From Candidatus Staskawiczbacteria bacterium RIFCSPHIGHO2_02_FULL_43_16 (lineage in GTDB: Bacteria; Patescibacteriota; Minisyncoccia; Minisyncoccales; Staskawiczbacteraceae): a stretch of 34,045 bases of DNA. Shown piece after piece: positions 29,805-34,045 of the stretch (within the stretch, counting starts at the first letter, position 1; every line of letters begins with the position of its first letter). The position numbers were made by a program, and so were the translations under genes. The DNA is taken from positions 114,816 to 148,860 of the forward strand of contig MHOU01000012.1 of assembly GCA_001821935.1 (NCBI GenBank), written 5' to 3'. A model generated the notes under the pieces. The model was not told the DNA's origin and did not search any database. It was given only the letters and a program-made list of their open reading frames with translations.

Positions 29805-30454
29805 TGAGTAATACTTTCTTTGTCGCCAGAAATGGGAAACCCATGAATATTCTGCGCAACTTTGGGCAGCATGTCTTTTTTTACCCAAAAGATCAGGGCA
29901 ATGGAAATAAAAGAAAAGACGCTGGTTAAAATAAAAATGGCATTAAAACCAATGTAGCTTACCATAATTCCCCCGATAGCACCGGTAACGCCCGCACCCA
30001 CCCCAAAAAAGGTGCTGTCCAAGCTACTTTCGTAAGCCTCTTTACCCTTGTCTGTATGGCGGATAAAAATGGCATAGGAAGATGGAACAATCATGGACAT
30101 GCCCAGGGCGTGGACAATTTGGAAGGCGTAAATATGCCAAGGTAAAAAAGAAAATAAAAAGCCTAGTGGCACCAGCGCCACAATGAATGTACCGATCACA
30201 AAAAACCAGAAATCGTCTATCTCACCGTGGTTTTTATCCAAATATCGGCCAATGGGAATTTGTAAAATAGATTTGGTCACCCAATAAAAAAAGGTGGCAA
30301 AACCAATCAGTCGCGCGCCGTGGGCCACGTCCCCGGTGGCGATTTTTTCCAATAAAAAAATGGCAAACACCGGGCCCAAAAGCCCCCAGGCGGAATTAAT
30401 GATAAAATCCCAGTAAATATACGCGCGCATCACTTTGTTGACACCCTTGAACAT
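29801..30454 (-). CDS. Half-size MFS-type membrane protein
   Basis: 217 residues with about six hydrophobic helices: WDFIINSAWGLLGPVFAIFLLEKI, LIGFATFFYWVTKSIL, FWFFVIGTFIVALVPLGFLFSFL, IYAFQIVHALGMSMIVPSSYAIF, FGVGAGVTGAIGGIMVSYIGF and AIFILTSVFSFISIALIFWV. The inter-helix wording (QIPIGRYLDKNHGEIDDFW after the second helix) is the MFS motif-A region. An ordinary MFS carrier has 12 helices; this has half and then stops cleanly (TGA overlapping the polX ATG), so it would act as a dimer or is a degenerate family member. Start ATG 30454; TGATACAAT lies six bases upstream, suggesting a leaderless message. No substrate can be inferred. Confidence 0.8.
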   Translation of the reverse strand: MFKGVNKVMRAYIYWDFIINSAWGLLGPVFAIFLLEKIATGDVAHGARLIGFATFFYWVTKSILQIPIGRYLDKNHGEIDDFWFFVIGTFIVALVPLGFLFSFLPWHIYAFQIVHALGMSMIVPSSYAIFIRHTDKGKEAYESSLDSTFFGVGAGVTGAIGGIMVSYIGFNAIFILTSVFSFISIALIFWVKKDMLPKVAQNIHGFPISGDKESITQ

Positions 30455-30460
30455 GGTTTC

Positions 30461-30469
30461 ATTGTATCA
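30461..30469 (-). promoter_or_regulatory. Extended -10 box of the MFS-polX-Nudix operon
   Basis: TGATACAAT ends six bases before the MFS ATG, placing the RNA start at or next to the start codon. No -35 box is evident; the greA terminator hairpin lies just upstream. Confidence 0.5.
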
Positions 30470-30470
30470 C

Positions 30471-30490
30471 AAAAGCGCCCGATTGGGCGC
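30471..30490 (-). terminator. Terminator of greA
   Basis: GCGCCC-AATC-GGGCGC followed by TTTTGTG on the minus strand, five bases after the greA stop codon. The stem is good but the T-run is short, so some read-through into the MFS operon is possible. Confidence 0.6.
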
Positions 30491-30495
30491 CTTCG

Positions 30496-30972
30496 CTAAC
30501 TAACCTCGTATGTGATGTTTTTTATTTTATACTTCGTTTTCTCAGGCGAATCAATTACCACCTCTTCACCAATTTTCCGGCCCATTAAGGCCGCCCCAAC
30601 CGGCGATTCGTTGCTGATTTTGCCCAGTTCGGGGTGAGCCTCCAATGTTCCCACCATGACAAATTCATCTTTCTTGCCATTTACCTCAACTTTCACCCTG
30701 GCTCCCAAATTCACAAAGACCTGTTTTTCTTTGGGCGGTTTTTTTATTAATTGATGGTGCTTTAAAATATCTTCCAATTTATCCATACGGGCGCGCATTA
30801 ATTCCATGCCTTCCTGGAAACTGACAAATTCCGGGTTTAAATCGTCAGATTCAACCATTTTGGGAGCCTCCTCATCAATGGCCTTGGTGTGTTCGGCCGC
30901 CACCAGCGCGTCATACTCTTTTTTTAGCTCCTGGAATTTAGCCTTGGTCAAATGAAATATTTTATTTTCCAT
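30496..30972 (-). CDS. greA: Transcription elongation factor GreA
   Basis: Rescues backtracked RNA polymerase by stimulating transcript cleavage. ATG 30972 (MENKIFHLTKAKFQELKKEYDALV) gives 158 residues, the normal Gre length; the ORF-track start adds 15 unlikely residues from the leader. The N-terminal coiled coil carries the tip acids in EAPKMVESDDLNPEFVSF (the canonical tip has D-x-x-E/D-N-xEY; here DDLNPEF), and the C-terminal FKBP-like domain has VNLGARVKVEV, YEA/FVMVGTLEAHPELGKISNESPVGAALMGRKIGEEVVI, the hallmark of GreA/GreB. It has its own TTGACT-17-TAAGAT promoter and a leader of about 37 bases with only a weak SD (GGGGA). Confidence 0.93.
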   Translation of the reverse strand: MENKIFHLTKAKFQELKKEYDALVAAEHTKAIDEEAPKMVESDDLNPEFVSFQEGMELMRARMDKLEDILKHHQLIKKPPKEKQVFVNLGARVKVEVNGKKDEFVMVGTLEAHPELGKISNESPVGAALMGRKIGEEVVIDSPEKTKYKIKNITYEVS

Positions 30973-31015
30973 ATTGATGGTTCCCCGGATTTTAGTATTA
31001 GTAAGCCTGTCGTTC

Positions 31016-31044
31016 ATCTTATTTTAAATCCCATTGCGAGTCAA
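31016..31044 (-). promoter_or_regulatory. Promoter of greA
   Basis: TTGACT (31044-31039) and TAAGAT (31021-31016) on the minus strand, 17 bases apart, predicted start near 31009. Confidence 0.65.
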
Positions 31045-31115
31045 TTCTTGGCAAATTTCCGCGCCGTGGGATAGTATTTATTACATCAAAATAAGACGGA
31101 TGCCCAATGTCTTCC

Positions 31116-31448
31116 TTACACCTTATAGACCCTATAACCCTCCCTGACTTTTTCTTTTACCTTTAGGCCTACCGAGATTCCCTTTTTAGCTTTTTTCAAA
31201 GGCTTATGGTCAAATTGCATGGAAACGACCGTTTGGTTAAAATCTGTGTTTTCCCCGCCCACAATCCTAATTTCATCGCCTTCGTTTAAGGGAGCCGACA
31301 ACGCAATCACCCCCACTTTAATGTGGTCAAAATAATGGGTTACTTTTCCCGCCAATTTTCCGAACTTTTGCACCGGCAATTTTTTGATTTTGGTTTTTGC
31401 TTTTTTGATCGGCGCTTTTTTTATTTTTGATTTGGTTATTTTTTTCAT
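31116..31448 (-). CDS. EF-Tu domain-2-like protein
   Basis: 110 residues: a Lys-rich N-terminal tail of about 28 residues (MKKITKSKIKKAPIKKAKTKIKK), then a single beta-barrel of the translation-factor domain-2 type: KLAGKVTHYFDHIKVGVIALSAPLNEGDEIRIVGGENTDFNQTVVSMQFDHKPLKKAKKGISVGLKVKEKVREGYRVYKV. The pattern G-x-V...F...V-x-V...L..GD.I.I.G...F...V.SMQ.....+..A..G..VGLKV resembles annotated 'translation elongation factor-like' proteins of archaea and CPR bacteria. There is no GTPase domain. The basic tail suggests RNA or ribosome binding, but no function is established from sequence. Its promoter is buried in the terminator just upstream. Confidence 0.82.
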   Translation of the reverse strand: MKKITKSKIKKAPIKKAKTKIKKLPVQKFGKLAGKVTHYFDHIKVGVIALSAPLNEGDEIRIVGGENTDFNQTVVSMQFDHKPLKKAKKGISVGLKVKEKVREGYRVYKV

Positions 31449-31462
31449 AGATTTTTATTTTC

Positions 31463-31490
31463 ATTGTAGCAAAAAACCGCGCCATTGCAA
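31463..31490 (-). promoter_or_regulatory. Promoter inside a terminator hairpin
   Basis: TTGCAA (31490-31485) and TACAAT (31468-31463) on the minus strand with 16-base spacing and an extended TG (TGCTACAAT). The -35 lies in the loop and stem tip of the terminator at 31469-31506, and the spacer contains its T-run. It would drive the EF-Tu domain-2-like gene. Confidence 0.55.
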
Positions 31491-31506
31491 TGGCGCGGTT
31501 TTTTGC
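31469..31506. terminator. Perfect bidirectional terminator palindrome
   Basis: AAAAAACCGCGCCATTG paired with CAATGGCGCGGTTTTTT: an uninterrupted inverted repeat with A- and T-runs on both sides. On the minus strand it stops transcripts arriving from the RNA candidate or pyrC region. Confidence 0.9.
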
Positions 31507-31553
31507 CTAACCACGAAACACGGTTAACCATTTACCTAATTTTTTATTATTAA

Positions 31554-31722
31554 AAAGATTGGGTGAAAGGTCAACTTGAAAGTGAAAAAGCTCTCCGAAG
31601 AAAGCTTTTGAGAATTTGTTTTTGGGTTGGGTTGGTGTGACGGGTTTTGGGGTGGGCAGATTTTGAAAGGTTCGGGGAACCAACTTTTTTCAAACGAGAT
31701 GTTTGTGAAAGTTGACTCACCC
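31554..31722 (-). ncRNA. Candidate structured RNA, class unknown
   Basis: No coding sequence is convincing here, yet the minus strand shows an organised RNA of about 165 bases. It follows a strong promoter. The ends pair: GGGTGA-G-TCAACTT at the 5' end with AAGTTGA-CCTT-TCACCC at the 3' end, followed by CAATCTTTTT. Inside are CAAAC-ATCTC-GTTTG, GGTTC-CCC-GAACC, and a 10-bp hairpin AAAAGCTTTC-TTCG-GAGAGCTTTT with a C(UUCG)G tetraloop. Its T-G pair is stable only on the minus strand, which fixes the orientation. Between the hairpins lies a stretch of about 55 bases that is rich in C and A and nearly free of G, apparently unpaired. It does not show the marks of SRP RNA, RNase P RNA or tmRNA. 6S RNA is possible in size but lacks an obvious central bubble. 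Confidence 0.6.
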
Positions 31723-31724
31723 TT

Positions 31725-31752
31725 ATTTTAGCAAACCACAAAACCATGTCAA
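31725..31752 (-). promoter_or_regulatory. Strong promoter of the RNA candidate
   Basis: A perfect TTGACA (31752-31747) and TAAAAT (31730-31725) on the minus strand, spacing 16, with an extended TG (TGCTAAAAT). The predicted start falls at or just inside the GGGTGA that opens the closing stem. No translatable gene follows. Confidence 0.75.
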
Positions 31753-31860
31753 CACCCACCCTGTGGATAAGTCAGGGAGCGCAAGAAACAGTTGCGCGAA
31801 CACTGATACCCAACTTACCTCTGCCGGAGGCAATAAATAAAAGGGTATAAAAGGGGGCAT
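31753..31860. other. Intergenic stretch with a DnaA-box-like word and a small inverted repeat
   Basis: No gene is seen. It holds one perfect TTATCCACA on the minus strand (31762-31770) and the inverted repeat GCGCAA-GAAACAG-TTGCGC (31779-31797). The remainder is unremarkable AT-rich sequence between the pyrC terminator and the RNA promoter. Confidence 0.5.
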
Positions 31861-31893
31861 AAAAAGAGCCACGCCGACGAATCGGCATGGCTC
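31861..31893 (-). terminator. Terminator of pyrD-pyrC
   Basis: GAGCCATGCCGA-TTCG-TCGGCGTGGCTC, a 12-bp stem with one G-U pair and a UUCG tetraloop, followed by TTTTT on the minus strand, seven bases after the pyrC stop. Confidence 0.92.
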
Positions 31894-31900
31894 ATAAAAA

Positions 31901-32923
31901 CTAAAGAAGTGTCCAGCCTATGTCCCTGCCCGCCCAGAACGGCTCAACAAGCCAGGACCCAACTTCATAGGCGTTAGGAATCCTGAATGGCTTTCTGACC
32001 AATATCGCCTTGCGCGAACAAGGCCTAAAACCATGCAGTCGCCGGGCATTGCGGCTCGTAAAATCCACGAATTTTACAATGCCTTCTTTTGTTTCCAGCA
32101 TCCTGCCAAGCGCATACGCATAAAGTTGCAAACCAAACGGAGCCGTGTATGCCCCACAGGCACAGCAATCCTCATGCACATGTTTTGCATTAGTAGGATG
32201 CGGCGCATCATCCAGCCCAGCCACCACCCAGCTATGGCCTTCTTCAATCAAGCTTATCAATCCAAGCTGATCGATTAAGGTCTTGATGGTAGGCTTGCAG
32301 GCCGCGCGCACATCGCCAAACGACAACGTTTCAGTTGTGGCCAAGTGATGGGCGGTAAGCGTCACAAAAAATCTTCCGGTTCTTGCCATCTGCTTCCAAA
32401 GCGGAATGCAGCGCGCGTCCGTACCATGCTCCCACACAATTGTCGCGCCCTCATTAAGAAACATATCGGCAATCGGCCAAAACTGATACTCAGCATCCCG
32501 ATTGTCAATCAGCATGCAAGGATGTTCGGGATGCAAGTGGACCTTAATCCCCAGCTTGCCGCAGTACTTCACTCGATGTAGCAGTGAACCATAATGCGCA
32601 ACTCCGTTGTGTGATCTAGTAGTACGGTTTAAGGGATAAATTTTGCAGTCCTTAATGCCTGCAGCCGTCCAATCACGCAACATATCATAAGTTGTTGCCT
32701 CATTCATCATGGCGATGGGCAGAACCTGGATGCTGGGCGACACTAAGCCACAATACTCCTTCACTTGCCTGGCCGTTGTCAGTCCAAGTGCAGTATTGGG
32801 CATAGGCCCCAGCAAATCCGCACCACCCTTGATGGCAAGTTTGATTAACGGCTCCATCGCCTCACCTTCACGAAGATGACAATGCGGATTAGCCAGCATC
32901 TCAACAAATACTTCCGAACCCAT
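31901..32923 (-). CDS. pyrC: Dihydroorotase (PyrC type)
   Basis: Closes carbamoyl aspartate to dihydroorotate, third step of de novo pyrimidine synthesis. ATG 32923 (MGSEVFVEMLANPHCHLREG) is chosen: it has GGAGG five bases upstream and matches the family N terminus; the ORF-track start lies inside pyrD. 340 residues. Metal and catalytic residues are visible: NPHCHLR (HxH), DCKIYP (the carboxylated Lys), KVHLHPEHP, IVWEHGTDA and VVAGLDDAPHP (catalytic Asp). Length and layout fit the class II, E. coli-like PyrC. It starts three bases after the pyrD stop; its SD lies within the end of pyrD, so coupling is likely. Followed by a strong terminator. Confidence 0.95.
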   Translation of the reverse strand: MGSEVFVEMLANPHCHLREGEAMEPLIKLAIKGGADLLGPMPNTALGLTTARQVKEYCGLVSPSIQVLPIAMMNEATTYDMLRDWTAAGIKDCKIYPLNRTTRSHNGVAHYGSLLHRVKYCGKLGIKVHLHPEHPCMLIDNRDAEYQFWPIADMFLNEGATIVWEHGTDARCIPLWKQMARTGRFFVTLTAHHLATTETLSFGDVRAACKPTIKTLIDQLGLISLIEEGHSWVVAGLDDAPHPTNAKHVHEDCCACGAYTAPFGLQLYAYALGRMLETKEGIVKFVDFTSRNARRLHGFRPCSRKAILVRKPFRIPNAYEVGSWLVEPFWAGRDIGWTLL

Positions 32924-32925
32924 GA

Positions 32926-33873
32926 CTACCTCCAAGTAAGAGAATTTGCATAACGGATGATCCCCGGTACACACAGGGAACGCGTCGGAATAACGGTTGA
33001 TACAAAACAGGAAGAAGCGCCGGCATTGCGATATTCCCGGACATGGCCACCAGAATAGATACCTCCGCCTCCGCGAATGTGCTTGGTGAAACCGGCTTGG
33101 CGCAGCTTCCTGATATATGCCAACACATGCTTTCGCAATGCCGGCCCGGAAACTCCGCCGCCGCCGTATTTTTTCAACGGCGAAACTTTCTGGCCAAACA
33201 CTTTTTCCCCGAATCCATCCAAGTCATAGTGCCAAGTATTGGAAACACAAATGCCATCACAGTTGTCATCGTCCTCTAAAAGCATGATGGCTTCTATGGG
33301 TGCCGAGGCAACGGTGTATTTGGGCACCAACTCCACCTCTAGCGGAGCATATGCTGCTAGTACATCGGTAGAACCTTTGATTTGCTCACTGGGACTTTCT
33401 TCGCCATTGGGACAGGACAGGTTAAGTTCCAAACTGAAGGGGGCGCGAAAGTGCTTTTTCTCGCCGCCAAGAACGTCAGCCATTCTGCGGTGCTCAGCAA
33501 GACGAAGCTCGGGCGTGGCCGCCATAGACATTAAAGAAATGACAAACGGCTTTTCCATCCGTTGCCAGTTTCCCGTAGTAAGCAGGGCAATTAACCCTGG
33601 GGTCGGAACGCTAACTGCATTAAGCCCGTTGCCGGTCAAAAAATCAAAATGAATACAATCCGGATACCAATGGGCGGGCTTGTAGTCTTTGGTTAGTTCC
33701 ATGTTTCCCGGCCGGCCATCCATGTTAGTTGTCTTAGAAACGAAAGTCAGGCCGTCTTTATACTTGATACCCAGGCGCCGCAAAAGAACCTGATACCAAT
33801 ACTCGTCCTGATTGAAAAAACCCAAGGCTCCCGAGCCGTTGAAAATGTTTCCAAACTTGCGCAAATCTTTCAT
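32926..33873 (-). CDS. pyrD: Dihydroorotate dehydrogenase
   Basis: FMN flavoenzyme oxidising dihydroorotate to orotate, fourth step of pyrimidine synthesis. I choose ATG 33873 (MKDLRKFGNIFNGSGALGFF), which has GGAGA eight bases upstream and lies about 36 bases inside the predicted transcript; the ORF-track ATG at 33909 coincides with the predicted RNA start and has no SD. 315 residues. Visible are SLELNLSCPNGEE (Cys in the catalytic loop, as in class 1 enzymes; class 2 uses Ser), CDGICVSNTWHYD, GGGGVSGPALRKHVLAYIRKLRQAG and the phosphate-binding IRGGGGIYSGGHVREYRNAGASSCFVSTV. No N-terminal membrane helix, again class 1-like. The electron acceptor cannot be told. First gene of pyrD-pyrC. Confidence 0.92.
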   Translation of the reverse strand: MKDLRKFGNIFNGSGALGFFNQDEYWYQVLLRRLGIKYKDGLTFVSKTTNMDGRPGNMELTKDYKPAHWYPDCIHFDFLTGNGLNAVSVPTPGLIALLTTGNWQRMEKPFVISLMSMAATPELRLAEHRRMADVLGGEKKHFRAPFSLELNLSCPNGEESPSEQIKGSTDVLAAYAPLEVELVPKYTVASAPIEAIMLLEDDDNCDGICVSNTWHYDLDGFGEKVFGQKVSPLKKYGGGGVSGPALRKHVLAYIRKLRQAGFTKHIRGGGGIYSGGHVREYRNAGASSCFVSTVIPTRSLCVPGIIRYANSLTWR

Positions 33874-33915
33874 AGGGAAGTCTCCGATATTAAGTTGTGA
33901 AAAGGACATTGCGTA

Positions 33916-33944
33916 AAATTACCACAAATAGCCTCATTTTTCAA
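33916..33944 (-). promoter_or_regulatory. Promoter of pyrD-pyrC
   Basis: TTGAAA (33944-33939) and TAATTT (33921-33916) on the minus strand, 17 bases apart, with TG one base ahead of the -10. Predicted start near 33909. Confidence 0.6.
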
Positions 33945-33981
33945 TTTTCACTCTGAATTACGAAATGCTTTCGCGGTATTT

Positions 33982-33997
33982 TTTCCAAATTTGGAAA
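33982..33997. repeat. 16-bp perfect palindrome upstream of pyrD
   Basis: TTTCCAAATTTGGAAA lies about 40 bases upstream of the predicted pyrD -35 box. It could be an operator for a dimeric regulator; no regulator is identified. Confidence 0.5.
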
Positions 33998-34013
33998 GTG
34001 AAAATTTGATAGA

Positions 34014-34045
34014 ATTCCAAAACGTAGCAAGCTACGTTTTGGAAT
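34014..34045. repeat. 15-bp perfect inverted repeat at the window edge
   Basis: ATTCCAAAACGTAGC-AA-GCTACGTTTTGGAAT. It ends exactly at the last base of the window, so its full extent is unknown. No T-run is visible. It may be a terminator of a gene outside the window or a repeat at a contig boundary. Confidence 0.7.

Noticed and set aside
29805-29888. N-terminal extension of PolX in the ORF track
   Set aside because: It overlaps the conserved end of the MFS gene; the ATG at 29804 in an ATGA overlap matches the PolX N terminus.
31554-31722. The structured RNA as SRP RNA, RNase P RNA or a CsrB-type sponge
   Set aside because: No GGAAGCAGCC-type SRP tip, no RNase P core motifs such as GAGGAAAGTC, and only a single GGA, so not a CsrA-sequestering RNA.
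31571-31759. 62-residue minus-strand ORF (MGVDMVLWFAKIRVSQLS...)
   Set aside because: Its start lies upstream of and across a strong promoter, it has no ribosome site, and its frame runs through the paired arms of the RNA candidate. The peptide is low-complexity and basic with no family resemblance.
27596-31770. Two perfect TTATCCACA words (27596-27604 and 31762-31770) suggesting a replication origin
   Set aside because: Only two copies 4 kb apart, no cluster, no dnaA, dnaN or gidA nearby and no change of gene orientation. Two hits are not much above chance for this length.

Overview
The window reads as part of a chromosome from a Candidate Phyla Radiation / Patescibacteria bacterium, most likely Parcubacteria-like. 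That is an inference from gene content, with no rRNA marker present. The pointers are short, tightly packed and often overlapping operons, a half-size MFS protein fused by start/stop overlap to a PolX gene, a free-standing EF-Tu domain-2-like protein, DUF11-like and IPT/TIG surface proteins, an IleS2-type IleRS, and many short repeat-derived peptides spliced in frame into housekeeping enzymes. TGA is used as a stop, so the genetic code looks standard.

Layout. Bases 1-550: 5' part of an unknown minus-strand gene with a strong promoter, a long leader and a possible leader peptide. 551-4698 (minus): leuS, a sugar nucleotidyltransferase and tsaC. 4731-6123: an unknown exported protein with its own promoter and terminator, then tatD. 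6130-6707: two tandem csrA genes with a strong promoter. 6676-12642 (minus): glyS, a toxin-antitoxin pair, an unknown gene, an M16 peptidase, a PerM/AI-2E-type permease and metG. 12731-13918 (plus): a CorA-like channel. 13923-22157 (minus): archaeal-type UMP kinase, argS, a histidine phosphatase, ileS, an unknown gene, recO and a DUF11-like membrane protein. 22275-22766 (minus): an orphan cysteine-containing protein. 22992-25085 (plus): smpB, ssrA (tmRNA), infC, rpmI, rplT. 25132-27532 (minus): a large surface protein and a small membrane protein with a C10 tract in front. 27614-30454 (minus): MFS, polX, Nudix. 30496-31448 (minus): greA and an EF-Tu-domain-2-like gene. About 31554-31722 (minus): a candidate structured RNA with its own promoter. 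31901-33873 (minus): pyrD and pyrC.

Functionally this is mostly information processing: five aminoacyl-tRNA synthetases (Leu, Met, Gly, Ile, Arg), tRNA t6A synthesis, ribosome rescue, initiation and ribosomal proteins, transcript cleavage, and DNA repair. Around these sit nucleotide metabolism and cell-surface genes.

Two expression styles are visible. Many housekeeping genes have no Shine-Dalgarno sequence, and several have an extended -10 box only 6-10 bases before the ATG, as expected of leaderless mRNAs. A second set (the gene at 1-348, the exported protein, both csrA genes, the orphan at 22275, pyrC and pyrD) has GGAGG-like ribosome sites, good -35/-10 promoters and hairpin terminators. 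Those SDs contain GGA, the core of CsrA sites, so CsrA control of this set is a testable idea.

The strongest leads are a Nudix domain inserted inside the LeuRS editing domain, the unidentified structured RNA near 31.6 kb, and the families of short repeats inserted in frame into at least seven essential genes (tsaC, leuS, metG, ileS, argS, pyrH, smpB).
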